NCBI GenBank assembly: GCA_040544425.1
Contig: JBEONO010000015.1
Coordinates: 45,969 to 109,968 of the forward strand
Direction: 5' to 3'
Source of the DNA: Solimicrobium sp040544425
GTDB lineage: Bacteria > Pseudomonadota > Gammaproteobacteria > Burkholderiales > Burkholderiaceae_D
Length of the DNA: 64,000 bases
The notes beneath the pieces were generated by a model. The model did not search any database. It was given only the letters and a program-made list of their open reading frames with translations, and was not told the origin of the DNA. The first letter of the stretch is position 1. Each line of letters begins with the position of its first letter. Shown piece by piece: positions 36,159 to 44,332 of this stretch. The position numbers and the translations under genes were made by a program.

Positions 36159-36169
36159 ACTATCAGGCT

Positions 36170-36222
36170 ACTGATTTTGGGACAAATTAAAATCAGTCGG
36201 GACGCGCAGTCAATTAATGACT
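36170..36222 (+). repeat. Two inverted repeats between the COG0523 gene and dksA
   Basis: ACTGATTTT (36170-36178) and AAAATCAGT (36189-36197) form a perfect 9-bp inverted repeat with a 10-base gap. A second dyad AGTCA/TGACT (36208-36212 and 36218-36222) follows. Neither has a T-run, so they may be operator sites or a weak terminator rather than a classical terminator. Confidence 0.5.
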
Positions 36223-36261
36223 GTTCTTATCTACAATTCTGTCGTATCGAGAGTATGCGAA

Positions 36262-36717
36262 GTGGCAACTAAAACTACCAAAACCAGCGCGGCAAGCAGC
36301 AAAAAAACAGCCCTCCTCACTGAAGAAGAAATTCTCAAGATGAGTGAGAAGGACTACATGAACGAAGCGCAGTTGGCTTTTTTTAAGGCACGTTTACAGC
36401 AACTGGAAAAAGATTTGTTGAAGAACGCAGATGAGACTACGGAACATTTGCGTGAAACTGTCCTGGTTCCTGACCCAGCTGATCGCGCCACCATCGAAGA
36501 AGAACATGCCCTGGAACTCAGAACCCGCGATCGCGAGCGCAAGTTGCTTAAAAAAGTACAACAGTCAATCGCTCTGATTGATGCCGGCGAATATGGCTGG
36601 TGTGAAGAAACGGGCGAACCAATCGGCATTGCCAGACTTTTGGCGCGGCCAACTGCCAATTTATCGCTGGAAGCACAGCAAAGGCGCGAATTGAAACAAA
36701 AGCTGTATGGCGATTAA
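36262..36717 (+). CDS. dksA: RNA polymerase-binding transcription factor DksA
   Basis: 151 residues from GTG at 36262 (GAGAG 7-8 bases upstream; N-terminus MATKTTKTSAAS). An ATG at 36217 would add 15 residues, has no ribosome binding site and overlaps a dyad. DksA binds the RNA polymerase secondary channel and acts with ppGpp. The coiled coil (about 35-110) has the tip acidic pair region VPDPADRATIEEE. The zinc finger is degenerate: only the first Cys (GWCEETGEPIG) remains, the others being Thr, Ser and Ala. As I recall this is usual in betaproteobacterial DksA and suggests zinc-independent folding. Confidence 0.92.
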   Translation: MATKTTKTSAASSKKTALLTEEEILKMSEKDYMNEAQLAFFKARLQQLEKDLLKNADETTEHLRETVLVPDPADRATIEEEHALELRTRDRERKLLKKVQQSIALIDAGEYGWCEETGEPIGIARLLARPTANLSLEAQQRRELKQKLYGD

Positions 36718-36751
36718 GCAAAGTTAAAATATTGCAGCCAATTGCACGAAG

Positions 36752-36792
36752 AACAGGTAGCTTATCCATCGATAACGCTACCTGTTTTTATT
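36752..36792 (+). terminator. Rho-independent terminator after dksA
   Basis: A perfect 10-bp stem, AACAGGTAGC (36752-36761) with GCTACCTGTT (36777-36786), is extended inward by TTATC/GATAA and followed by a T-run. It is 35 bases after the dksA stop. Confidence 0.92.
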
Positions 36793-37057
36793 TGAGCCCT
36801 CGTTTTGTCGGTAAAGCCGCCCGATTGTTGACAAATTTCATGGGCATTTCACTGTATTCAGTGTCGAATAATGTATGATGCCTGAGACAGATTGATCAGT
36901 TGAGGCAGATATTTACTCGACAAATTGGGTGAATTCATGGTTGCACGTGGTTTCAGGCTAATTAAATCGAATATACTCATTTCCTGTACCAAACTTTCCC
37001 AATCGTGTTGTAATCAGAATCATTTTCTTCATTTCCATTTACCGCAGGAATAATGCA
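36793..37057. other. Intergenic region before the STAS-like gene
   Basis: 265 bases (340 from the dksA stop) with no gene. A TTGACA at about 36829 could be a -35 box, but no good -10 follows at 16-18 bases. A small dyad CACTG-TATT-CAGTG lies shortly after it. Otherwise nothing is evident. Confidence 0.55.
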
Positions 37058-38485
37058 GTGATTTTTTCGATATTCGGCAAAAAAAATGGGGGTAAGAAGT
37101 CGTCTCCAGCAAAATCAAAAACTGCTAAAGATGACTCCCCAACAACGACTAGTGGCTTGACAGCCAATACGAGTGCTGATTTTGCCAATTCAATCATGGC
37201 GCAACGACATATCGCCAGAGCGACCGAGAGAAAAATCGACGCAATTGAGTATGAAATGTCGCGTGACATTCTCAAGAAAAGATATGATCCCCCGCCTGCA
37301 TCAACTCCCATCACAGAACAACCCGATGCCAATGCCAATTTGTTTGACGATGACGAGGAAATCAATACCATCGATTTAAAAGGCAGCCCCTATAACACGG
37401 ACCAATTTCAGGCTACTTTACCCCTGAATGGAGCAGTCACAGATTTTATGCTCAACCCGAATACCGAGGGACGCGCGGCCCATGCCGCGATTGAAAACAT
37501 TCCGGCCTTGGAAGAAGCGGCGATACTTTTTGCCAGCGAACAGATAGAAGCAGCCGAACTCATTTTGATGAACCTGATTCAAAATGAAAGCTACAACGCG
37601 ATGAACCCTTCGGCCTGGTTAATGCTGTTTGATCTGTATCAGATTACCAATAGCCAGGCAAAGTTTGAACAGCTGAGCCTCGATTATGTGAGCAAGTTGG
37701 AAATCTCGGCGCCGATCTGGCAGAATCCGCAAAATCAAGTCACCGCACCCAAAGAGCAAAAGGGCTTCGTTCCCGGCGTTTCCTTTTCGGGAAAACTGAA
37801 TGCGCAGCTCAACAAGCAAATTGAAAAGCTGCAGATACTGGCCAAACAAAATCCGCAGCTAAGGCTCGAATTCGTGCGCATCACCGAACTGGATGTAGCC
37901 GGGTGCGAATTATTGCTCAAGGGCTTCCTGCACTTAAAAAAAACCAAGAATGAGTTAACGATAGTTGGCGCTCACGACCTGATCAAACTGACACGCTCGC
38001 TGGTGGCGGTCGGCAGAAAAGATGAAAGCGACGCTCCCTGGTTGCTGTTGCTGGAATTACTGCAGCTGATCAATGACGAAACCGCTTTCGAAGAGGCCAG
38101 TATCGATTACTGCATCACTTACGAAGTTTCTCCCCCTTCGTTTGAAGCTCCAAAAAATAAGGCGACTGCGCCGTCTGTGGGTATTTCGATTGAATTCGTT
38201 GAAGCCGACCGTTTCTTGCTCCCCAAGGTCATTGAGGGAAACACCCAAGAGCTCATTGACAGAATATCCAAATTCGCTTTGGACAATCATTCAGTGCAAC
38301 TCAATTGCTCACAATTGGACCGGATCGATTTCAGCTCCTGCGGACAACTATTGAGCGGTCTGGTACCGCTTTCCAAACAATTGAACGTATCCATTGAATT
38401 TCATGATGTGAACCATCTGGTGATCGCACTGTTAAACGCCATGGGATTTAAAAATATTGCGGTCATATTCCCCCGGAAACGCTGA
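37058..38485 (+). CDS. Two-module protein with STAS-like domains
   Basis: 475 residues, GTG start with CAGGA about 9 bases upstream. The N-terminal 100 residues are Lys/Ser/Thr-rich and probably disordered. Two modules follow, each with a helical part (WLMLFDLYQITNSQAKFEQL and WLLLLELLQLINDETAFEEA) and then an anti-sigma-antagonist (STAS) type fold; these run about 240-330 and 385-470, with LDVAGCELLLKGFLHL and IDFSSCGQLLSGLVPL at the position of the usual phosphorylated Ser. In this fold such proteins bind partners or nucleotides. A similar gene often precedes hslVU in betaproteobacteria. Function unknown; no signal or membrane segment. Confidence 0.65.
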   Translation: MIFSIFGKKNGGKKSSPAKSKTAKDDSPTTTSGLTANTSADFANSIMAQRHIARATERKIDAIEYEMSRDILKKRYDPPPASTPITEQPDANANLFDDDEEINTIDLKGSPYNTDQFQATLPLNGAVTDFMLNPNTEGRAAHAAIENIPALEEAAILFASEQIEAAELILMNLIQNESYNAMNPSAWLMLFDLYQITNSQAKFEQLSLDYVSKLEISAPIWQNPQNQVTAPKEQKGFVPGVSFSGKLNAQLNKQIEKLQILAKQNPQLRLEFVRITELDVAGCELLLKGFLHLKKTKNELTIVGAHDLIKLTRSLVAVGRKDESDAPWLLLLELLQLINDETAFEEASIDYCITYEVSPPSFEAPKNKATAPSVGISIEFVEADRFLLPKVIEGNTQELIDRISKFALDNHSVQLNCSQLDRIDFSSCGQLLSGLVPLSKQLNVSIEFHDVNHLVIALLNAMGFKNIAVIFPRKR

Positions 38486-38535
38486 TTCAAAGCCGGACCC
38501 ACACAGAGCTCCTCGATATCCGCTGCTCTATTCAA

Positions 38536-38561
38536 CTTGTAATTCCTGAGACAAACCCAAA
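38536..38561 (+). promoter_or_regulatory. Possible heat-shock (sigma-32) promoter of hslVU
   Basis: CTTGTA (38536-38541) and CCCAAA (38556-38561) are 14 bases apart, close to the sigma-32 pattern CTTGAA-N13-15-CCCCAT. The position, 66 bases before hslV, fits. The match is imperfect. Confidence 0.45.
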
Positions 38562-38581
38562 CTCCTATCTATCAATTGAAA

Positions 38582-38605
38582 AAGCGATCAATTTTGTAAT
38601 CGCTT
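38582..38605 (+). promoter_or_regulatory. Hairpin in the hslV 5' untranslated region
   Basis: AAGCGAT (38582-38588) pairs perfectly with ATCGCTT (38599-38605) across a 10-base loop. It would lie near the 5' end of an hslVU transcript, where E. coli has a stabilising stem-loop. Confidence 0.5.
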
Positions 38606-38626
38606 GAACAACTATTGAAGGACTTT

Positions 38627-39163
38627 ATGGAACAATTTCACGGCACGACAATTTTATCCGTGCGACGCGGCACCAGCGTTGCGCTGGGTGGTGACGGCCA
38701 GGTTACCCTGGGTAATATCGTCATGAAAGGTACTGCGCGCAAGGTACGCAAGTTATATCACGGTAAGGTATTGGCCGGATTCGCAGGCGGCACTGCCGAT
38801 GCATTTACGCTGATTGAGCGCTTCGAAGCGAAACTCGAAAAACATCAGGGCAATCTGATGCGCGCATCGGTTGAATTGGCTAAAGACTGGCGTACCGATC
38901 GTATGTTGCGCCGGCTGGAGGCGATGTTACTGGTTGCCGACCGGGACTCAACTCTGGTGATCACCGGGAATGGCGACGTACTGGAACCGGAAGACGGCAT
39001 CGGTGCCATCGGATCTGGCGGAGCATTCGCCCAGTCGGCCGCCAAGGCGTTGCAGGAAAATACCGAATTAACGCCGCTGGAAATCATTAAAAAATCTCTG
39101 ACTATTGCCGGTGAATTGTGCATTTACACCAATTTGTCCCACACTATTGAAACATTGGATTAA
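38627..39163 (+). CDS. hslV: HslV protease subunit (ClpQ)
   Basis: 178 residues from the ATG at 38627 (GAAGGA 7 bases upstream; an in-frame ATG 4 codons earlier lacks support). Threonine protease of the HslUV heat-shock complex, related to proteasome beta subunits. The mature chain should begin at Thr7 (TTILSVRRG), so a 6-residue propeptide MEQFHG is removed. GDGQVTLGN, FAGGTADAFTLIERFE and IGSGGAFAQSAAKAL are conserved. It ends 2 bases before hslU. Confidence 0.96.
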   Translation: MEQFHGTTILSVRRGTSVALGGDGQVTLGNIVMKGTARKVRKLYHGKVLAGFAGGTADAFTLIERFEAKLEKHQGNLMRASVELAKDWRTDRMLRRLEAMLLVADRDSTLVITGNGDVLEPEDGIGAIGSGGAFAQSAAKALQENTELTPLEIIKKSLTIAGELCIYTNLSHTIETLD

Positions 39164-39165
39164 TC

Positions 39166-40503
39166 ATGCCGAACATGAGTATGACCCCCTTGGAAATCGT
39201 CTCCGAACTGGATAAGCACGTGGTGGGACAGGACAAAGCCAAACGTGCGGTGGCGATCGCCCTGCGCAATCGCTGGCGCCGTCAGCAAGTGGCTGAGCCC
39301 TTGCGCAATGAAATCACACCGAAAAATATTTTGATGATCGGGCCAACCGGAGTCGGGAAGACCGAAATTGCGCGCCGCCTCGCCAAACTGGCAGATGCAC
39401 CCTTTATCAAAATTGAAGCGACCAAATTTACTGAGGTCGGTTATGTCGGTCGTGACGTCGACACGATCATTCGTGATCTGATCGAAATTGGAGTCAAACA
39501 AACCCGCGCCTCGGAAATCAAAAAAGTCCGGGCGCGCGCCGAGGATGCCGCTGAAGATCGCATACTGGATATCCTGTTGCCTCCGCCGCGCGATTTTGGC
39601 ATCAGCACAACTGAGCCCGCACCAGACACTTCCACACGTCAAACCTTGCGCAAGCGTTTGCGTGAAGGCGCAATGGATGACAAGGAAATTGAAATTGACG
39701 TAGCCGACACTGCGCCGCAATTGGAAATCATGGCACCGCCCGGCATGGAAGAAATGACCGAGCAAATCAAATCCATGTTTTCAGGCGTGGGGGCAGGTCG
39801 CAAAAAATCGCGTAAATTGCGCATTCCGGAAGCACTCAAGATATTGATCGACGAGGAAGCGGCGAAACTGCTGAATGACGACGAAATCAAACAAAAGGCC
39901 ATTCAAAGCGTTGAACAGAACGGCATCGTATTTTTAGACGAGATCGACAAGATTGCCAGCCGCTCTGAAGCTGGTGGCGCTGAAGTATCTCGCGCCGGCG
40001 TACAGCGCGACCTGCTGCCGCTGGTTGAAGGAACCACCATCAACACCAAATACGGCATGATCAAAACCGATCATATTTTATTTATCGCCTCTGGTGCGTT
40101 TCACCTCGCCAAACCGTCTGATTTGATTCCGGAACTGCAGGGTCGTTTCCCGATTCGGGTTGAACTTGAATCATTATCGATCTCCGATTTTGAGCGCATC
40201 CTGACCAGCACCGACGCATGCCTGACCAAGCAGTACCAGGCTTTGCTTGCGACGGAAAATGTGCATATTGTGTTTAGCGACAGCGGCATCAAAAAATTGG
40301 CTGAGATTGCTTTTTCAGTCAACGAAAGCACCGAGAATATTGGTGCGCGCCGACTCTACACAGTAATGGAAAAACTGCTGGAAGAGATTTCTTTTGAGGC
40401 AGACAAGAATAGCGGCGAGGAGATCAAAATCACTGATGACTACGTGCAGCAACGCCTGGGCGCGTTATCAGTCGACGAAGACCTGTCCAGATACGTGTTG
40501 TAA
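39166..40503 (+). CDS. hslU: HslU ATPase (ClpY)
   Basis: 445 residues. AAA+ unfoldase that feeds substrates to HslV. Walker A is GPTGVGKT (59-66), the pore loop is GYVGRDV, Walker B is VFLDEIDKI. The I domain (about 110-235) is followed by the sensor 2 segment IGARRLYTVMEKLLEEISF and the C-terminal tail that inserts into HslV (ending EDLSRYVL). Cotranscribed with hslV. A hairpin at 40509-40537 separates it from the convergent gpsA. Confidence 0.97.
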   Translation: MPNMSMTPLEIVSELDKHVVGQDKAKRAVAIALRNRWRRQQVAEPLRNEITPKNILMIGPTGVGKTEIARRLAKLADAPFIKIEATKFTEVGYVGRDVDTIIRDLIEIGVKQTRASEIKKVRARAEDAAEDRILDILLPPPRDFGISTTEPAPDTSTRQTLRKRLREGAMDDKEIEIDVADTAPQLEIMAPPGMEEMTEQIKSMFSGVGAGRKKSRKLRIPEALKILIDEEAAKLLNDDEIKQKAIQSVEQNGIVFLDEIDKIASRSEAGGAEVSRAGVQRDLLPLVEGTTINTKYGMIKTDHILFIASGAFHLAKPSDLIPELQGRFPIRVELESLSISDFERILTSTDACLTKQYQALLATENVHIVFSDSGIKKLAEIAFSVNESTENIGARRLYTVMEKLLEEISFEADKNSGEEIKITDDYVQQRLGALSVDEDLSRYVL

Positions 40504-40508
40504 TGACG

Positions 40509-40537
40509 AAGGGTTTTCGCACGCTGCGAAAATCCTT
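40509..40537. terminator. Terminator between hslU and gpsA
   Basis: A 13-bp stem, 40509-40521 with 40525-40537 (one G-T pair) and a CGC loop, ends on the gpsA stop codon. T-runs are short, so efficiency is uncertain; it probably serves both converging genes. Confidence 0.65.
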
Positions 40538-41522
40538 ATTTGGATTCCGGCTTGGCGTCCCGGGCCAACAGATTTTGCACCATCTGTACCGGACTGTCAC
40601 CCTTGAATAAGACGTCCGCAACTGCATTGCTGATCGGCATATCAACCTTGAGCTGACGGCTCAACAACTGCACCGCCTGCGCACAGCGCACACCTTCGGC
40701 GACATGACCCAAATCCTGCACAATTTGCGCCAGCGGTTTCCCTTGGGCCAGAGCCAGTCCGACCCGGCGATTTCGTGACAAGTCTCCCGTGCACGTCAAG
40801 ATCAAATCGCCCATACCGGTCAGTCCCATGAAGGTTTCAGTCCGTCCGCCCAAGGCCAGTCCCAGGCGTGTAATTTCTGCCAGCCCACGCGTAATCAATG
40901 CCGCACGCGCATTGAGCCCCAACCCCATTCCGTCGGCGATCCCGGTGGCGATTGCCAGAATATTTTTTACCGCACCGCCTACCTCAACCCCAATCAAATC
41001 ATCCGTGGAATAGACGCGTATCGCTGGACCATGGATTGCATCGACAACCAGATCCGACAGTTCAGGGAAGTGTGAAGCGATTGTCAATGCGCATGGTTGA
41101 CCTTTTGCGACCTCTTGGGCAAACGAAGGCCCGGACAGAGCGCCGCATGGTAATCGATCACCCAGCTCCTGCTGCACAATTTGATGAGGCAATTGCAAAC
41201 TGTTTTCTTCCAGACCTTTGCACAGCCACACCAAATTCGGTATGGAAAAAGTACTCAGAATTTGCGCCAGGGGACGCAGGCCCGACACGGAAGTGGCAAC
41301 AATCAACAGGCTGTGTGGCGCGCTGCTGTGTGCGAGCGCGTCAGACAAATCAGAACTCAGGGCAAGGGACTCAGGAAGATGAAACCCCTGATGTTCACGG
41401 GACAGATTGATGTCACGAATCAGCGTTTGATTACGCCCCCAAAGTACCACCTGGTGACGCCCAGTCAACGACAGCGCCAAGGCAGTACCCCAGGCACCAG
41501 CGCCCAATATGGTGATATTCAT
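40536..41522 (-). CDS. gpsA: Glycerol-3-phosphate dehydrogenase [NAD(P)+]
   Basis: 328 residues. Reduces dihydroxyacetone phosphate to sn-glycerol 3-phosphate for phospholipid synthesis. The dinucleotide-binding motif GAGAWG is at 7-12, the catalytic Lys is in VGGAVKNILAIATGI, and GRTETFMGLTGMGDLILTC is conserved. It ends a minus-strand series (rhodanese, grxC, secB, SH3, gpsA) that matches yibN-grxC-secB-gpsA of E. coli with an SH3 gene added. Confidence 0.96.
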   Translation of the reverse strand: MNITILGAGAWGTALALSLTGRHQVVLWGRNQTLIRDINLSREHQGFHLPESLALSSDLSDALAHSSAPHSLLIVATSVSGLRPLAQILSTFSIPNLVWLCKGLEENSLQLPHQIVQQELGDRLPCGALSGPSFAQEVAKGQPCALTIASHFPELSDLVVDAIHGPAIRVYSTDDLIGVEVGGAVKNILAIATGIADGMGLGLNARAALITRGLAEITRLGLALGGRTETFMGLTGMGDLILTCTGDLSRNRRVGLALAQGKPLAQIVQDLGHVAEGVRCAQAVQLLSRQLKVDMPISNAVADVLFKGDSPVQMVQNLLARDAKPESK

Positions 41523-41559
41523 GATCTTGATTTAGAAATATAAATAGGAGATGCCCGGT

Positions 41560-42009
41560 TCACACGCCCCACACATCGCCGAGCTTCACGAAACCGGTAG
41601 CGCCATCGGCATGCTTGACCTTGACCCAACCGGGCACGACCGTATCAACCACTTCCAGCAGTACACCTTTGTCCGCTGAGAATACGACTTCAGCCGCATC
41701 ATCGGCACTTTGGCGAACTTTAGCGTTGATATTGCGCACAACAATGTTCTTCCGGTCGCCCAGCTGTCTGGTTTCTATCCAGGACAAATCTCCTGCATAG
41801 TCACGAACTTTGGACCAGGCACCGTAGTTGATGACCACCTCAACCGGCATGCCGCGCGGCGCAATGAATAATTTCTGCCCGCGCGTCGACGGCGCGTCAT
41901 ACATAATTACCGGGGAAGCGCCGATGTTTTTAAATTCGACTGCCTGCGCCGTACTCACCAGTGCAAGCCCGGCCAACAGGAAAATGGCGAAACGACTCAG
42001 TAATTTCAT
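41560..42009 (-). CDS. Exported bacterial SH3-domain protein
   Basis: 149 residues. Signal peptide 1-23 (ending AQA). The rest is two SH3b repeats: about 24-85 (IGASPVIMYDAPSTRGQKLF... WSKVRDYAGDLSWIETRQL) and 88-149 (NINAKVRQSADDAAEVVFSA... WVKVKHADGATGFVKLGDV). SH3b domains bind peptidoglycan or proteins; no enzyme domain is attached. It lies between secB and gpsA, 37 bases from gpsA, with a terminator in front (after secB). Confidence 0.85.
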   Translation of the reverse strand: MKLLSRFAIFLLAGLALVSTAQAVEFKNIGASPVIMYDAPSTRGQKLFIAPRGMPVEVVINYGAWSKVRDYAGDLSWIETRQLGDRKNIVVRNINAKVRQSADDAAEVVFSADKGVLLEVVDTVVPGWVKVKHADGATGFVKLGDVWGV

Positions 42010-42022
42010 AGCAACTCCCCTG

Positions 42023-42050
42023 AAAAAAAACCGATCAAAATTGATCGGTA
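42023..42050 (-). terminator. Rho-independent terminator after secB
   Basis: On the minus strand a perfect 9-bp stem (42041-42049 with 42030-42038) and a 2-base apex are followed by a run of eight T (42023-42030). It separates secB from the SH3 gene. Confidence 0.9.
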
Positions 42051-42057
42051 TTTTAAT

Positions 42058-42543
42058 TTAATGCGTTACAGATGCAGGCTCATTGCCGGGCTGCGCCAAA
42101 TTTTGCTGTTCAGCCGCAGCTTGCATGCGCTGCTGGTAGAACACTTCAAAATTGATTTCAGACAGATGGATAGGTGGAAAGCCGGCACGGGTGATGACAT
42201 CGGCGATATTCGACCGCAAATAGGGATAAACAATATTCGGGCAACCGATGGCAAGCAATGGCCCCAATTGGGTTTCAGGGATATTGCGCGCTTCAAAAAT
42301 ACCTGCCTGCTTTCCCTCAACCAGAAACGCCACTTTGTCTTTTACTTTTGCAGTCACGGTAACAGTAACTGTCGACTCATAGATCCCTTCAGACAAAGGC
42401 TGCGCGGCAACGTCAACGGACACTTCTATGGTTGGCGCGTCCTGCTCCAAAAATATTGCGGGGGAATTCGGTTGCTCTAACGACAAATCTTTAAGATAGA
42501 CGCGTTGGATTTGAAATATAGGCTGCACGTTTTCTTCTGACAT
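42058..42543 (-). CDS. secB: Protein export chaperone SecB
   Basis: 161 residues. Tetrameric chaperone that keeps preproteins unfolded for SecA. Characteristic segments are FQIQRVYLKDLSLEQPN near the N-terminus, YESTVTVTVTAK and YPYLRSNIADVITRAGFPP. The C-terminal 15 residues are variable. It lies downstream of grxC as in E. coli, with a 158-base gap. Confidence 0.96.
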   Translation of the reverse strand: MSEENVQPIFQIQRVYLKDLSLEQPNSPAIFLEQDAPTIEVSVDVAAQPLSEGIYESTVTVTVTAKVKDKVAFLVEGKQAGIFEARNIPETQLGPLLAIGCPNIVYPYLRSNIADVITRAGFPPIHLSEINFEVFYQQRMQAAAEQQNLAQPGNEPASVTH

Positions 42544-42701
42544 GAATCACTTTCGGTTAATTGGTTTGAAAACTACTGAAATCTCTTTTAGCAGTGCTGA
42601 TTTATTACTGATTTAAACCCATATTAAAAGCTCACCGTACATATGGACGTTGATGCCCTTATCAAGAACATCCAGGCTACGAAATAAAACAAATCGGATT
42701 A

Positions 42702-42965
42702 TCAGGCAGGATGCAACAATTCGTCCAGCTTTCCGCTGCGATCCAACACGCTCAAATCGTCAAAACCGCCGACGTGCTGATCCCCGATATAAATTTGCGG
42801 GACGGTCCGGCGGCCGGTCTGTTGCACCATCAGCTCACGTTGTTGTGGGTCCAGATCGACCCGGATTTTTTCAATATTATCGACACCTTTGGATTGCAAC
42901 AGGCGCTCGGCCATAATGCAATAAGGGCACACTGCGGTACTGAACATCTTGACTTGCACACTCAT
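42702..42965 (-). CDS. grxC: Glutaredoxin 3
   Basis: 87 residues. Dithiol glutaredoxin that reduces protein disulfides with glutathione. Active site CPYC at 13-16 (STAVCPYCIMA); TVPQIYIG provides the cis-Pro and GGFDDL the glutathione-binding end. It is 37 bases after the rhodanese gene and precedes secB. Confidence 0.95.
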   Translation of the reverse strand: MSVQVKMFSTAVCPYCIMAERLLQSKGVDNIEKIRVDLDPQQRELMVQQTGRRTVPQIYIGDQHVGGFDDLSVLDRSGKLDELLHPA

Positions 42966-43002
42966 CTTACTACTCCAAAATTACAGCTGATCCATCAGAT
43001 TG

Positions 43003-43404
43003 TTATTTCACGGTTGGCAAACCTTGTTCTTGCCATGCTGCCATGCCGCCTTCAAGACTGACTACTTGCGCAAATGCGGCGCGGGTCAGGATTGCCGACG
43101 CCGTTGCCGAACGCTTGCCGCTCGCGCAAACAGTAATGACCGAGAAGTTCTTTTGTTTTTCAAGTTCGGATAAGCGCTTCGACAGTTCTGAAACTGGAAT
43201 ATTTTTTGCGCTTTTAATATGACCGGCTTCGAATTCAGCCGCATCACGCACGTCCAACACCAGGCATTTGCCCTGGTTCATCATCTGCGTTGCCTGCAGT
43301 ACGGATACTTTTGCGCCGCTGCGCTGAAGTACCGGGATCAATAACATACTGCCCGAACCGATCGCCAAAGCGAGCAACCAAATATTGTCAATAATGAATT
43401 TCAC
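43003..43404 (-). CDS. Membrane-anchored rhodanese-like protein (YibN-like)
   Basis: 133 residues from a GTG at 43404, giving MKFIIDNIWLLALAIGSGS, an N-terminal membrane anchor. The open frame extends to 43569 but that part covers the divergent gpmA promoter region and has no family similarity. The rhodanese domain (about 35-133) has VLDVRDAAEFEAGHIKSAKN and active-site Cys in TVCASGKRSATAS. It moves sulfane sulfur or acts in redox balance; the exact substrate is unknown. Equivalent in position and type to E. coli yibN. Confidence 0.85.
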   Translation of the reverse strand: MKFIIDNIWLLALAIGSGSMLLIPVLQRSGAKVSVLQATQMMNQGKCLVLDVRDAAEFEAGHIKSAKNIPVSELSKRLSELEKQKNFSVITVCASGKRSATASAILTRAAFAQVVSLEGGMAAWQEQGLPTVK

Positions 43405-43585
43405 TCTGTTCCAATAGTCTAAGTTAATCCCGGCATTATAAAATAGATGACCATACAATGTGCTAATACTCTGCCAGACTTTGAAAATCAGTGCGAAAAT
43501 GATGCCTGTTTTTGCGGTAGGCACGATCAGCAAAACGCCAAATCTATTTTTTATTCCTTTTTTGTTCATTTTTTAGAAACCTATT

Positions 43586-44332
43586 ATGTATAAACTCGTT
43601 TTAATGCGTCATGGCGAATCCACCTGGAATTTAGATAATCGCTTCACTGGCTGGACCGATGTTGACCTTACCGAAAAAGGCATTGCCGAAGCCAGAGCTG
43701 CAGGAGAATTACTGAAGCAATCGGGTTTTGAATTCGATATCGCCTACACGTCGGTATTAAAACGCGCGATCCGCACCTTATGGAACACGCTGGACACCAT
43801 GGATTTAATGTGGATTCCGGTAAAAAACGACTGGCGGCTCAACGAGCGTCATTACGGCGCCCTGCAGGGTTTGAACAAGGCGGAAACCGCTGCGCAATAC
43901 GGCGACGAACAAGTCATGATCTGGCGCCGCAGCTACGATACGCCACCCTTTCCGCTTACCAGCGACGATCCACGTGCCAGTTTTAAAGATCCACGCTACG
44001 CACAACTGGACGCCAATCAAATTCCATTGACTGAATGTTTGAAAGATACTGTTGAACGCGTGCTGCCTGCCTGGAATGACAGCATTGCCCCGGCAATCAA
44101 GTCGGGCAAACGTGTACTGATATCAGCGCACGGCAACAGCCTGCGTGCCCTGGTAAAAATGCTCGATAACATGGGTGACGCCGATATCGTCGGATTAAAC
44201 ATCCCGAACGGCCAGCCGTTGGTGTACGAGCTTGATGCTGATTTGAAGCCGATCAAGCACTATTATCTCGGCGATCAGGACGCCATCAATGCCGCACTGG
44301 CTGCGGTTGCCAATCAGGGACGAGCACGCTAA
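43586..44332 (+). CDS. gpmA: Phosphoglycerate mutase, 2,3-bisphosphoglycerate-dependent
   Basis: 248 residues. Interconverts 3- and 2-phosphoglycerate in glycolysis. The phosphorylated histidine is His9 in LVLMRHGESTWN; the second His is in ISAHGNSLRALVK. NERHYGALQGLNK and the C-terminal tail are typical of the dPGM type. It is divergent from the rhodanese gene and immediately followed (0 bases) by the EnvC-like gene. Confidence 0.97.
   Translation: MYKLVLMRHGESTWNLDNRFTGWTDVDLTEKGIAEARAAGELLKQSGFEFDIAYTSVLKRAIRTLWNTLDTMDLMWIPVKNDWRLNERHYGALQGLNKAETAAQYGDEQVMIWRRSYDTPPFPLTSDDPRASFKDPRYAQLDANQIPLTECLKDTVERVLPAWNDSIAPAIKSGKRVLISAHGNSLRALVKMLDNMGDADIVGLNIPNGQPLVYELDADLKPIKHYYLGDQDAINAALAAVANQGRAR

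Noticed and set aside
36840..36870. LexA box at CTGTATTCAG
   Set aside because: A LexA site needs CTG-N10-CAG; here only four bases separate the halves.
43405..43569. N-terminal extension of the rhodanese frame
   Set aside because: The extension would occupy the gpmA promoter region and place the membrane anchor inside the protein; the GTG at 43404 fits the family.
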